Positions 7,316 to 15,480 of a stretch of DNA of 23,145 bases are shown here, piece after piece. Made by a program: the position numbers and the translations under genes. Where the stretch lies: contig CAJTJZ010000001.1 in NCBI GenBank assembly GCA_910576895.1, positions 1-23,145 on the forward strand. The letters run 5' to 3'. The stretch comes from an uncultured Lachnospiraceae bacterium. Lineage in GTDB: Bacteria > Bacillota > Clostridia > Lachnospirales > Lachnospiraceae. Below the pieces are notes generated by a model that made no database searches, was not told where the DNA came from, and saw only the letters and a program-made list of their open reading frames with translations. The number at the start of each line of letters is the position of its first letter. Position 1 is the first letter of the stretch.

Positions 7316-7708
7316 TTAACGTTTGGAGAACTGTGGTGCACGTCTTGCAGCCTTCAAACCCGGCTTCTTTCTTTCTTTCATTCTTGGATCTCTTGTTAAA
7401 AATCCTGCTTTTTTCAGTACAGGTCTATAGTCATTATCTGCCTGAAGCAATGCACGTGCAATACCATGACGAATCGCACCTGCTTGTCCTGTAAAGCCAC
7501 CACCTTTTACATTTACAAGTACATCAAATCTACCTTCTGTATTTGTAACAACAAATGGCTGACGAACAATTGTTTTTAATGTTTCCAAACCTAAATAATT
7601 ATCAATATCTCTTTTATTAATTGTAATCTTGCCTGTACCCGGCATAATATATACTCTGGCAACACTGCTCTTTCTTCTGCCTGTCCCATAATATCTTGCT
7701 TTAGCCAC
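7316..7708 (-). CDS. rpsI: 30S ribosomal protein S9
   Basis: S9 of the small subunit; its C-terminal tail reaches the P-site tRNA. The sequence is full-length and typical: ARYYGTGRRKSSVARV near the N-terminus, FTGQAGAIRHGIARAL in the middle and the basic end RRAPQFSKR. I chose the GTG at 7708 (130 residues). AGGAGG is eight bases before it, and the resulting MAKARYYG start is the family norm. An ATG six bases further upstream (7714) is only two bases from the Shine-Dalgarno sequence. It lies 28 bp behind rplM in the conserved rplM-rpsI pair. Confidence 0.96.
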   Translation of the reverse strand: MAKARYYGTGRRKSSVARVYIMPGTGKITINKRDIDNYLGLETLKTIVRQPFVVTNTEGRFDVLVNVKGGGFTGQAGAIRHGIARALLQADNDYRPVLKKAGFLTRDPRMKERKKPGLKAARRAPQFSKR

Positions 7709-7736
7709 TTTCATTTCCTCCTTTCAGTCCTTTGGA

Positions 7737-8186
7737 TTAACAATTTTTCTCAACGATTTCTAACACTTCTGGCTTCTGAGCTGCTTGCTCATAATCTGGT
7801 CCTGCATAAACATGAAGTTTCTTATATATCTTTCTTCCCAAAGGTCCTTTTGGCAGCATACCTTTTACTGCATATTCCACTACTCTTTCTGGATGTTTTT
7901 TTAATAACTCCTTTAATGTAGTTTCTTTCATGCCGCCGACATAACCGGAGTGATGATAATAAATTTTCTGTTCTAATTTCTTTCCTGTCACTTTAATCTT
8001 ATCTGCATTAATTACAATTACATAATCACCTGTATCCATACTTGGTGTATAAATAGGCTTCTTCTTTCCTCTTAATACATTTGCTACTTCTGTAGAGAGT
8101 CGTCCTAATGTATGCCCTGTAGCATCAACTATATACCATTTTCTATTAATAGATTCTTCTGTAACCACAAATGTTCTATTGTACAT
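7737..8186 (-). CDS. rplM: 50S ribosomal protein L13
   Basis: L13 is an early-assembly protein of the large subunit. The 149-residue sequence shows RKWYIVDATGHTLGRLSTEVA at the start, YTPSMDTGDYVIVINADKI, YHHSGYVGGMKE and the diagnostic VKGMLPKGPLGRK. It is a few residues longer than usual at the C-terminus. AAGGAGG precedes the ATG. It is the first gene of a two-gene operon with rpsI, with its own strong promoter and structured leader upstream, although truA lies in the same direction. Confidence 0.96.
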   Translation of the reverse strand: MYNRTFVVTEESINRKWYIVDATGHTLGRLSTEVANVLRGKKKPIYTPSMDTGDYVIVINADKIKVTGKKLEQKIYYHHSGYVGGMKETTLKELLKKHPERVVEYAVKGMLPKGPLGRKIYKKLHVYAGPDYEQAAQKPEVLEIVEKNC

Positions 8187-8295
8187 GGTTTACCTCCTTG
8201 GAAAATTTCCTACATTATTTATCATGGTAAAATACTTTTTTCCGGGGCTTTGGTAAAAGTATTTTCGCAATCAAATGAATGGCATATGCCACAGT
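8187..8295 (-). promoter_or_regulatory. Structured 5' leader of rplM, probable L13 leader
   Basis: The leader of about 108 bases runs from the predicted start (about 8295) to the rplM ATG. It contains a 10-bp perfect stem, AAAATACTTT with AAAGTATTTT (8229-8238 and 8256-8265), around a GC-rich 17-base loop. An L13 leader motif with a similar position is known in Firmicutes and is thought to mediate autoregulation by L13. I assign it by position and structure, not by covariance search. The hairpin is not followed by a clear U-run, so simple attenuation is less likely. Confidence 0.5.
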
Positions 8296-8300
8296 TACTC

Positions 8301-8329
8301 ATTATATAATAGTCTGACAAACGTGTCAA
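8301..8329 (-). promoter_or_regulatory. Consensus sigma-A promoter of rplM-rpsI
   Basis: On the minus strand TTGACA (8324-8329) is followed by a 17-base spacer and TATAAT (8301-8306). Both boxes match consensus exactly. It lies 115 bp before rplM and drives the L13-S9 operon independently of the upstream genes. Confidence 0.85.
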
Positions 8330-8414
8330 CTGATTTTTGGAAAGATCTTCTGTTTATTTTTTTAAATCAGAGCAATTTTCTCTGCCATACAGATAAAGAA
8401 AATAAAAACACTTT

Positions 8415-9962
8415 CTATTCCTTATAATGAATCTCCACTAATGTCAATCCTCTTGCTGGTGCTGTTGGTCCTGCCATATTACGATTATGTGCTGCAAAAA
8501 TTTCTTCTATATATTCTGGCGGATACTTATGATGCCCTACCTGTAATAAAGTTCCTACGATAATTCGCACCATATTATAAAGAAATCCATTTCCATTAAT
8601 TCGCATAATAATCATATTTTCTTTTTTAAAAAGTTCTAAATAATTAATAGTACGAATCGTTGTTTTTGCTTGTCCGCCAGAAGATGCAAAACTAGCAAAA
8701 TCATGCTCTCCAATAAAATACTGCAGTGCTTCCTGCATTTGTTCTAAATCCAAGGGATGATATACAAAATAAGAATATAAACGATAGATTGGAATATCAA
8801 AAGTAGTATTTAATATTTTATATTCATATGTTTTATCACTGGCACAATAACGTGGATGAAAATCGATTGGAACTTCTTTTGATCCTTGAATCGTAATATC
8901 ACAAGGTAGGTGCTGATTTAATGCAAAGCTAATTTTATCTGCTGGTATTTTTGTATTTGTATCAAATACTGCTACATTTCCAAGAGCATGAACGCCAGAG
9001 TCTGTTCGACTAGCACCAATCACAGTAATCTCCTCCTGTAAAAGATTAGAAAGCTTTTCATTCAGAACTTGTTCAATTGTAATTCCATTTTTTTGTATTT
9101 GCCATCCACAATAATTTGTTCCATCATAGGCAACCCTTAACATAATCCGTTTCATGTAAGATTTCCTTTCTGCTTTTCTACAAAAAATAATTCCAATAAA
9201 ATAAATAATACCAAATAAAAATGCGAAAAAGTCCCTTCCAGCCAATCGTAAAGGCTTCATTTTCGTTCGTCCTTCTCCTCCATGATAACATCTTGCATCC
9301 ATAGCAACTGCTAATTCATCTGCTCTGCGAAAAGCAGCTACAAATAAAGGAACAAGTAATGGAATCAGTGCCTTTACTCTTTTTACGATTCCGCCCGTTT
9401 CAAAATCAGCTCCTCTTGCTTGTTGTGCCTTCATAATTTTATCAAGTTCTTCCATAAGAATGGGAATAAATCGCAATGTAATTGACATCATCATAGCAAT
9501 TTCATGAATAGGAAGAAACCGTTTTAATGGAGAAAATAAAGTTTCCATTCCATCTGTCAACTGCTTTGGTGTTGTTGTGAATGTCATTAAAGATGAAAAT
9601 AATACAAGAAGGATTAATCGAAGCATTACAAAAAAAGCTGCATAAATACCTTCTTTTGTAATCTTTAAAATACCAATAGAAATCAGTATTTCTCCAGAAG
9701 TAAATAAAATTTGAAAACATACTGTTACGATTAATAGCATAAAAATTCCTTTTAATCCCCGTACCATAAAAGAAAAAGGTACTTTTGTTAAATATGCTAT
9801 CAGAAAAAAAACGACTCCTGATAATAAAAAGCCTACTATGGTATGATTTAAAAAAATAGTAATAATATACATCATTGTCCATAATAGCTTTGTTCTTGGA
9901 TCTAATATATGAATCATAGATGCTTCTTGATAATATTGTCCTATTGTAATATCTCGAATCAT
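8415..9962 (-). CDS. ecfT-truA: EcfT transmembrane subunit fused in frame to tRNA pseudouridine synthase TruA
   Basis: One uninterrupted 515-codon frame encodes two complete proteins. Residues 1-269 are EcfT, the energy-coupling transmembrane subunit of group II ECF vitamin importers. It has about five helices and the two coupling ARx motifs (QQARGAD and MDARCYHGG) that contact the ATPases. Residues 270-515 are TruA, which makes pseudouridine 38-40 in tRNA anticodon arms. Its catalytic aspartate is in GASRTDSGVHA, and its length (246) equals B. subtilis TruA. No stop separates them. An internal ATG at 9155 has AGAAAGGA eight bases upstream, so TruA could also be made alone. Whether a bifunctional polypeptide accumulates is unknown. 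It follows the fused ATPase gene after 65 bp. Confidence 0.88.
   Translation of the reverse strand: MIRDITIGQYYQEASMIHILDPRTKLLWTMMYIITIFLNHTIVGFLLSGVVFFLIAYLTKVPFSFMVRGLKGIFMLLIVTVCFQILFTSGEILISIGILKITKEGIYAAFFVMLRLILLVLFSSLMTFTTTPKQLTDGMETLFSPLKRFLPIHEIAMMMSITLRFIPILMEELDKIMKAQQARGADFETGGIVKRVKALIPLLVPLFVAAFRRADELAVAMDARCYHGGEGRTKMKPLRLAGRDFFAFLFGIIYFIGIIFCRKAERKSYMKRIMLRVAYDGTNYCGWQIQKNGITIEQVLNEKLSNLLQEEITVIGASRTDSGVHALGNVAVFDTNTKIPADKISFALNQHLPCDITIQGSKEVPIDFHPRYCASDKTYEYKILNTTFDIPIYRLYSYFVYHPLDLEQMQEALQYFIGEHDFASFASSGGQAKTTIRTINYLELFKKENMIIMRINGNGFLYNMVRIIVGTLLQVGHHKYPPEYIEEIFAAHNRNMAGPTAPARGLTLVEIHYKE
9153..9172 (-). promoter_or_regulatory. Internal ribosome binding site and ATG for separate TruA
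   Basis: On the minus strand AGAAAGGA is followed by eight bases and an ATG (start at 9155) that begins MKRIMLRVAYDG, the normal TruA N-terminus. The site lies within the continuous EcfT-TruA frame (TruA would span 8415-9155). Confidence 0.6.
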
Positions 9963-10027
9963 AGCTTTATCAACCCTTTTTTCTTACATTAAAAAAACAA
10001 GCAATTTATACATTCCATATAATTCTT

Positions 10028-11878
10028 CTACTGTATAAATGCAGAAATAATAGCATGTTCTGCCTGTTTTTGTGTATAAGCCTCCTGTTTTATAGGAAAA
10101 CCATCCAATCTCATTTGCTTTATGATATGTGTTGCTGCTGGAATATCTAATCCTACTTCCTGTAACTTTTGCTCATAAGAAAATACTTTCTGTAACTTAT
10201 CATCAAATAATAACTTGCCTTGCTGCATGACTAGAACTCTATCTGCATATTCTGCTACATCTTCCATAGAATGAGAAACAAGTAAGACTGCCATATTTGT
10301 TTTTCTATGAATATCTTTTAACATTTTAAAAAGTTCTTTTCTACTTTGTGGATCTAGCCCTGCTGCTGGTTCATCTAAAATCATTACTTCTGGCTTCATT
10401 GCTAATACACCAGCAATTGCCACACGGCGTTTTTGCCCACCTGATAAATCAAAGGGAGAAATATCAAATAAATCTTCGCCAATTCCTGTAAGCTTTAATG
10501 CTTCAAATGTCTGAAGCTGTGCTTGTAATTGTGATAAACCTTGATTTTTTGGTCCAAACATAACATCTTTTACTACTGTTGTCTCAAATAATTGATATTC
10601 TGGATATTGAAATACAAAACCTATTTTATGACGTAGCTTTGCTAAGGAAAATTCTTTATCATAAATATCTTGACCCTTATAATAAATAAAACCTTGATCT
10701 GCTTTTAAAAGACCATTCATTAATTGCAACAAGGTAGATTTTCCAGAGCCAGTATGTCCAATTAATGCAAGAAACTCTCCTGAAAAAATAGAACAAGAAA
10801 CATTATGAACAGCATAATTATCATGATAATCTTTCGATGTCTTATCATATGTATAAGAAACTTGTTCTAAGACAAGAAGTGGTATTTCCTGTTTATTTTC
10901 TTCTTTTTTTTGTTCTTGTTTTATCTCTATCTCTTCCTTATAAAGAGCTTTCTCTGCTTTTATTGCAAATTCATTTCGTTCCTTAGTCGGAATTTGATAT
11001 AATCTTTTTATTTCTTCTAAAAATTCCTTTTCTTCTATAATTCCCTTTTTTAATGGAAACCCCAATATTCGCAGATGATTTGCAAGTCTTGCTACTATTG
11101 GTGTTTCTAAATGAAATTTTTTTAATTCTTCCTCTTTTGTAAAAATTTCTTTTGGCGTTCCTGCCATAACAATCTTGCCTTGTTCCATAACAATTGTCTG
11201 ATCGGCATAAAAAGCTTCTTCCATATAATGTGTAATTAAAATAATGGTAATATTTTCTTTTTTATTTAATTCCTTTACTGCTTCTAAAACTTCTTTTCTT
11301 CCTAAAGGATCAAGCATTGCTGTCGCTTCATCTAATATAATACATCCCGGCTGCATAGCAAGAATCCCTGCAATGGCTACTTTTTGCTTTTGTCCTCCCG
11401 ATAATTTATTAGGAGAACTATATCGAAACTTATCAATTCCCAGTTTCTTTAAACTATTTCCTACTCGATTCCAAATTTGTTCTGTTTTTACACCAAGATT
11501 TTCCAGTCCAAATGCAACATCTTCCTCCACAATTGTTCCAATAATTTGATTATCTGGATTTTGAAATACCATACCTGCTTCTTTTCGTATCTTTAATGTA
11601 TTAGAAGTATCTTTTGTATCCATATTAGATACCCATAAAGTACCCTCTGTTGGTGTTAATAAACAATTCAAATGTTTTGCAAAAGTAGATTTTCCACAGC
11701 CATTTTGCCCTAAGATTGCCAAAAACATCCCCTTTTTAATCTCTATAGAAATATCATCTAATGCTTTTACAATATCTGCTACATCTCCATTTTCATCACG
11801 TCTTATATATTCAAAGATAAGTTTTTCTGCCTTAATTTCTGCATCCCTATATTGTTTATCATTTCCTTCCTTTTTCAT
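10028..11878 (-). CDS. ecfA1-ecfA2: Fused EcfA1-EcfA2 ATPase of ECF vitamin transporter
   Basis: This 616-residue protein holds two complete ABC ATPase domains. The first (about 15-285) has Walker A GQNGCGKST (57-65), Q-loop FQNPDNQI, signature LSGGQKQKV (159-167) and Walker B CIILDEATAMLDP, the EcfA1 pattern. The second (about 335-616) has GHTGSGKST (374-382), FQYPEYQLFE, LSGGQKRRV (478-486) and VMILDEPAAGLDP, the EcfA2 pattern. They are joined by a charged Lys/Glu-rich linker (about 295-335). Firmicutes usually encode two separate, partly overlapping genes at this locus. It energises uptake with EcfT and various substrate-binding S components, none of which is in this window. The Shine-Dalgarno sequence before the ATG is weak. 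Confidence 0.92.
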   Translation of the reverse strand: MKKEGNDKQYRDAEIKAEKLIFEYIRRDENGDVADIVKALDDISIEIKKGMFLAILGQNGCGKSTFAKHLNCLLTPTEGTLWVSNMDTKDTSNTLKIRKEAGMVFQNPDNQIIGTIVEEDVAFGLENLGVKTEQIWNRVGNSLKKLGIDKFRYSSPNKLSGGQKQKVAIAGILAMQPGCIILDEATAMLDPLGRKEVLEAVKELNKKENITIILITHYMEEAFYADQTIVMEQGKIVMAGTPKEIFTKEEELKKFHLETPIVARLANHLRILGFPLKKGIIEEKEFLEEIKRLYQIPTKERNEFAIKAEKALYKEEIEIKQEQKKEENKQEIPLLVLEQVSYTYDKTSKDYHDNYAVHNVSCSIFSGEFLALIGHTGSGKSTLLQLMNGLLKADQGFIYYKGQDIYDKEFSLAKLRHKIGFVFQYPEYQLFETTVVKDVMFGPKNQGLSQLQAQLQTFEALKLTGIGEDLFDISPFDLSGGQKRRVAIAGVLAMKPEVMILDEPAAGLDPQSRKELFKMLKDIHRKTNMAVLLVSHSMEDVAEYADRVLVMQQGKLLFDDKLQKVFSYEQKLQEVGLDIPAATHIIKQMRLDGFPIKQEAYTQKQAEHAIISAFIQ

Positions 11879-11918
11879 TTTTTCTCAGCCCTTATATTTT
11901 TAAAACTTTATAGTTTCT

Positions 11919-11927
11919 CTTATAGCA
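11919..11927 (-). promoter_or_regulatory. Possible extended -10 promoter of the ECF genes
   Basis: On the minus strand TG-C-TATAAG lies about 40 bases before the ATPase start. There is no good -35 box. A separate promoter is expected because a terminator lies between rplQ and this gene. Confidence 0.3.
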
Positions 11928-12067
11928 ATCCAATAAAGGTTTGAACCATATCACACAAACTAAAGTAATATATAATTTACATTTGGCAATTTAAAAATAG
12001 ACTATCCTTTTATTAGGTTGTTATAGTGGTTATACTAGCAGTTAAAAAACTTGACCATTCAGTACAA

Positions 12068-12097
12068 AAAGGGCATCCGCCAAAACGGACACCCTTT
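12068..12097. terminator. Terminator downstream of rplQ, usable in both directions
   Basis: AAAGGGCATCCG (12068-12079) pairs with CGGACACCCTTT (12086-12097) over 12 positions, two of them G-T wobbles in the minus-strand RNA. T-runs follow in both directions. It closes the rpmJ-rplQ transcript. The rest of the 388-bp gap before the ECF genes (11879-12067) shows no gene. Confidence 0.7.
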
Positions 12098-12103
12098 CTA
12101 TTT

Positions 12104-12223
12104 TTAAGCCAGTTTCAATCCACTTGCAACAGCTAGGAATAAAACAATTATCTGGATTGCCTTATAGCAATAGGGACGCCGCTTCTGCTTTGCCCACGAC
12201 TGCCATTATGATTGTTTTGTCAA
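12104..12223 (-). pseudogene. Broken small membrane-peptide frame downstream of rplQ
   Basis: A frame on the minus strand reads MTKQS, stop, WQSWAKQKRRPYC and then YKAIQIIVLFLAVASGLKLA. That is a basic N-terminus followed by one hydrophobic helix, ending 7 bases before a strong terminator. The possible TTG start (12223) has GGAGAGG just upstream. An in-frame TAA (12206-12208) interrupts it, and no start codon lies after it. The stretch is more GC-rich than its surroundings. Size, hydrophobicity and the bidirectional terminator resemble small type I toxins, but I do not recognise the family. It could instead be an RNA gene read by chance. Confidence 0.3.
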
Positions 12224-12267
12224 TTCCTCTCCTATCTAAGAGGAAAAAGAATCCTTACTGTTAATTG

Positions 12268-12804
12268 TTAAACTAACTCAAGCAATACTTCCATTGCAGC
12301 GTCACCTTTCCGCTGGCGAATCTTAATAATACGTGTATAACCACCATTACGCTCTGCATACTTAGGTGCAATTTCTGTAAATAGTTTATTTGGCATATCA
12401 ACTTGCTTTGTATTCCTTTTTCTTCCAGCTCTTTCCTTTGGAACTTCTTTTATTGGATATAATACTTTTAACATTTGCCTTCTTGCATGAATACGACTTG
12501 GCATATCCTTTGTAATCTGTTTTTCTACCTGATCAAAAACCGTTACTTTTTTACCATCTTTTATTTCTTTTACTCGTTTACCGTCTGCATCCTTACGAGC
12601 AACCTTCTGTGTTACGGTTACTGTTTCATAATTATCCATCTCGCGAACTGCCATTGCAATCAGCTTTTCTGCAATTTTACGAACTTCTTTTGCTTTTGCT
12701 TCTGTTGTAACAATCCTACCATGATATAATAAATTCGTTACTTGATTTCTTAGTAACGCTTTTCTCTGGTTTGATGTTCTGCCAAGCTTTCTATAACCAG
12801 CCAT
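12268..12804 (-). CDS. rplQ: 50S ribosomal protein L17, long form
   Basis: L17 lies near the exit of the peptide tunnel. Conserved parts are MAGYRKLGRTSNQRKALLRN, the TTEAKAKEVRKIAEKLI helix, HARRQMLKVLY and the end GGYTRIIKIRQRKGDAAMEV. It is about 178 residues against roughly 115-125 in most bacteria. The extra length comes from an insertion near residues 60-100 (VTVTQKVARKDADGKRVKEI onward) and a second near 118-140. I believe such long forms are common in Lachnospiraceae. The ATG at 12804 is preferred; a GTG nine bases upstream (12813) lies within the AGGAGG itself. It is the last gene of the operon before the terminator. Confidence 0.95.
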   Translation of the reverse strand: MAGYRKLGRTSNQRKALLRNQVTNLLYHGRIVTTEAKAKEVRKIAEKLIAMAVREMDNYETVTVTQKVARKDADGKRVKEIKDGKKVTVFDQVEKQITKDMPSRIHARRQMLKVLYPIKEVPKERAGRKRNTKQVDMPNKLFTEIAPKYAERNGGYTRIIKIRQRKGDAAMEVLLELV

Positions 12805-12868
12805 TTTTGGCACCTCCTGTTAATTTATTTTCAAAAAATGTCATCTCTTTCTTATCGGATCTATTTTC

Positions 12869-13828
12869 TTATTCATCGCCAAGATTTAAAGATAAACCAA
12901 GCTCTTTTAATTTATTTAAAACTTCTTCTAAAGATTTTCTACCAAGATTTCTTACTTTCATCATATCCTCAGAAGTACGGTTTGTCAATTCTTGCACCGT
13001 ATTAATTCCGGCTCTCTTAAGACAATTATAAGAACGAACAGAAAGTTCTAATTCATCAATATTCATCTCAAGAACTTTTTCTTTTTCATTATCTTCCTTT
13101 TCTACCATAACATCAACGGTCTTAGCATTTTCCGAAAGATCAATAAATGTCTTTAAATGTTCACTTAACACCTTGGCAGCAAGACTAACAGCCTCATCTG
13201 GTGCAAGTGTTCCATTTGTATAAACATCCAAAGTAAGCTTATCATAATCGGTGATCTGACCTACACGTGTATTCTGTATATTCAAATTTACTCTTTCCAC
13301 AGGTGTAAAGATAGAATCGACAGCAATAACACCAATTGGAAGATCGTCCCTTTTATTTTTGTCCGAGCTGACATATCCACGTCCACAGGTAATTGTAAGT
13401 TCCATATATAGTTTACAATCTGGTCCGCCACTTAACGTAGCGATAACAATATCTGGATTTAAAATTTCAATATCTGGATCTACCTGAATATCACGTGCTG
13501 TAACGACACCTTCACCGTCAAACTCAATATATGCCGTTTTTGGCTCAGAGGAATCGCTGTGGTTTTGGATAGCAAGACTTTTAATATTCATAATGATTTC
13601 TGTTACATCTTCCTTAACACCCGGAAGAGAACTGAACTCATGAACAACACCTTCAATCTTTACTTGACTAACAGCAGCTCCAGGCAAAGAAGAAAGCATA
13701 ATTCTGCGTAAAGAATTACCCAAAGTAATACCGTAGCCGCGTTCCAATGGTTCTACTACAAAACGTCCATATCTCTTATCTTCTGAGATTTCAACAATTT
13801 CAATGTTAGGCTTTTCAAAATCAAACAC
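12869..13828 (-). CDS. rpoA: DNA-directed RNA polymerase alpha subunit
   Basis: RpoA dimerises to nucleate RNA polymerase assembly, and its C-terminal domain contacts UP elements and activators. The N-terminal domain (1 to about 230) shows RFVVEPLERGYGITLGNSLRR and the LPGAAVSQVKIEGV loop. The C-terminal domain (about 255-315) shows SVRSYNCLKRAGINTVQEL and the KVRNLGRKSLEEV helix-hairpin-helix. I chose GTG at 13828 (319 residues, FDFEKPNIEIV start). AGGAGG lies seven bases before it, and homologues start here. The frame stays open upstream to an ATG at 13861, which would place the Shine-Dalgarno sequence inside the gene. It lies between rpsD and rplQ as usual. Confidence 0.96.
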   Translation of the reverse strand: MFDFEKPNIEIVEISEDKRYGRFVVEPLERGYGITLGNSLRRIMLSSLPGAAVSQVKIEGVVHEFSSLPGVKEDVTEIIMNIKSLAIQNHSDSSEPKTAYIEFDGEGVVTARDIQVDPDIEILNPDIVIATLSGGPDCKLYMELTITCGRGYVSSDKNKRDDLPIGVIAVDSIFTPVERVNLNIQNTRVGQITDYDKLTLDVYTNGTLAPDEAVSLAAKVLSEHLKTFIDLSENAKTVDVMVEKEDNEKEKVLEMNIDELELSVRSYNCLKRAGINTVQELTNRTSEDMMKVRNLGRKSLEEVLNKLKELGLSLNLGDE

Positions 13829-13864
13829 TGCGGACCCTCCTTTTGGGTTTTTCCATGCCAACGA

Positions 13865-14458
13865 TTATTTAGAATACAACTCAACGATAAGCACTTCGTT
13901 TACAGGAGTATCAATCATTTCCCTTGTCGGAACTTCTTTTACTGTTCCTGAAAGAGCTTCCTGCTTTGCCTCTAACCACTCTGGCACAACAATCTTTCCT
14001 GTAGCTTCTAAAATATCTTTATATCTTTGCATACTCTTGCAATTTTCTTTTACTTCGATGACATCGCCCGGCTTTACTTCATAAGATGGAATCGTAACAC
14101 ATTTTCCATTGACGCAAATATGCTTATGACGTACAATCTGCCTTGCTTCTTTTCTTGTTCTTGCAAATCCTAAACGATAAACAACATTGTCTAGTCTTAG
14201 CTCAAGAATAATCATCAGATTTTCACCAACCGTACCATACTTTGCTTTTTTTGCTTTTGCAAAGTTATTACGGAAAGGCTTTTCCAGAATACCATATACA
14301 AATTTAGCTTTTTGCTTTTCTTTTAACTGCATACCATATTCACTTTGCTTTTTTCCAGTATTTGTTTTTCTTTTTGATTTCTTATCAAGTCCCATATATA
14401 CAGGATCAAGTCCCAGAGATCTACATCTCTTTAGGACAGGACTCATATCTCTAGCCAT
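13865..14458 (-). CDS. rpsD: 30S ribosomal protein S4
   Basis: S4 is a primary 16S rRNA binder and assembly initiator. The 197-residue protein starts MARDMSPVLKRCRSLGLDP. Its S4 RNA-binding domain (about 87-150) contains RLDNVVYRLGFARTRKEARQ and VRHKHICVNGK. The N-terminal region lacks the four-cysteine zinc knuckle, so this is the zinc-free form. AGGAGG precedes the ATG. It is encoded between rpsK and rpoA in the standard alpha-operon order. Confidence 0.96.
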   Translation of the reverse strand: MARDMSPVLKRCRSLGLDPVYMGLDKKSKRKTNTGKKQSEYGMQLKEKQKAKFVYGILEKPFRNNFAKAKKAKYGTVGENLMIILELRLDNVVYRLGFARTRKEARQIVRHKHICVNGKCVTIPSYEVKPGDVIEVKENCKSMQRYKDILEATGKIVVPEWLEAKQEALSGTVKEVPTREMIDTPVNEVLIVELYSK

Positions 14459-14546
14459 TTTTTTCTTTACCTCCTAATTTATTGCCTGTGCATTTCCAGC
14501 AGCAGATTCTTTTTATGAATACCTCTATTTTTATTTTCTTTTTCTA

Positions 14547-14945
14547 CTATACTCTACGACGTTTTGGTGGACGGCATCCATTATGAGGGACTGGTGTCAC
14601 ATCTCTAATACTAACTACTTCAATACCACATGCTTGAAGAGCACGAATTGCTGCTTCCCTTCCTGAACCCGGTCCTTTTACCATAACCTCTACTGATTTT
14701 AGTCCATGAGGAAGTGCTGCTTTTGCTGCTGTTTCTGCTGCCATCTGTGCTGCATAAGGAGTTGATTTTCTAGAACCACGAAATCCTAATCCACCTGCAC
14801 TTGCCCATGAAATTGCATTTCCTTCAGAATCTGTCAGCGTAACGATTGTATTATTAAAAGATGACTGAATATGTGCCTGTCCACGATCAACATTTTTTCT
14901 GACACGTTTTTTCGTCACTTTCTTTGTTGTTACTTTCTTAGCCAT
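14547..14945 (-). CDS. rpsK: 30S ribosomal protein S11
   Basis: S11 forms part of the small-subunit platform near the E site. The 132-residue protein has a lysine/arginine-rich N-terminus, then GQAHIQSSFNNTIVTLTDSEG, the SRKSTPYAAQMAAETAAKAA helix and the conserved ending PVPHNGCRPPKRRRV. GGAGG lies directly before the ATG. It follows rpsM after a 95-bp gap and precedes rpsD. Confidence 0.97.
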   Translation of the reverse strand: MAKKVTTKKVTKKRVRKNVDRGQAHIQSSFNNTIVTLTDSEGNAISWASAGGLGFRGSRKSTPYAAQMAAETAAKAALPHGLKSVEVMVKGPGSGREAAIRALQACGIEVVSIRDVTPVPHNGCRPPKRRRV

Positions 14946-15040
14946 TAAACTAAACCTCCTGTTAGATTTCTACTACTTCTTAAGTCATTGTGAACTCTCA
15001 CTAAAAAACAGTGATATACGTTCCCATTTTATAAAAATAA

Positions 15041-15409
15041 TTACTTCTTCTTATTTGCTACTGTACGTTTTGGTCCTTTTCTAGTCCTTGCGTTTGTCTT
15101 TGTCTTCTGTCCACGAACAGGAAGTCCCTTTCTATGACGGATTCCTCTATAACATCCAATTTCCTGAAGTCTTTTGATATTTAAAGCAATTTCTCTTTTT
15201 AAATCACCTTCTACCATATAGGATTCATCAATAACATCACGAATTCTTCCAACTTCATCATCTGTCAAATCCTTGCAGCGTGTGTCAGGATTGACATTTG
15301 CTTTTGCTAAAATACGATTGGAACTTGCCCGACCAATACCGAAAATATAAGTCAAACCAATCTCCACACGTTTTTCTCTTGGTAAATCTACACCACTGAT
15401 ACGAGCCAT
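15041..15409 (-). CDS. rpsM: 30S ribosomal protein S13
   Basis: S13 is in the 30S head and contacts P-site tRNA and the 50S bridge B1. I start it at the ATG at 15409 (122 residues, MARISGVDLPREKRVEIGLT), which has GGAGG nine bases upstream and matches the family. The frame stays open upstream to 15664, but only through the intergenic repeats. The helix-hairpin-helix (YIFGIGRASSNRILAKANVN) and the basic tail RGQKTKTNARTRKGPKRT are intact. The repeat-filled 0.8-kb gap between rpmJ and this gene is unusual. Confidence 0.97.
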   Translation of the reverse strand: MARISGVDLPREKRVEIGLTYIFGIGRASSNRILAKANVNPDTRCKDLTDDEVGRIRDVIDESYMVEGDLKREIALNIKRLQEIGCYRGIRHRKGLPVRGQKTKTNARTRKGPKRTVANKKK

Positions 15410-15480
15410 GCGTACTAACCTCCATAATAAATTAAAAATATAATCATGTTTTTCTTGCTTATTTTTGCTACCACTACCTA

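Noticed and set aside
8340..8414. Terminator after truA (CAGAG/CTCTG hairpin near 8370-8386)
   Set aside because: The stem is only five base pairs and the tail after it is not a clean T-run; too weak to call.
12475..13031. Plus-strand frames opposite rplQ and rpoA
   Set aside because: These are shadows of strongly conserved ribosomal and polymerase genes.
13829..13861. Upstream ATG extension of RpoA (11 residues)
   Set aside because: The Shine-Dalgarno sequence would lie inside the gene. GTG at 13828 has correct spacing and gives the conserved FDFEKP start.
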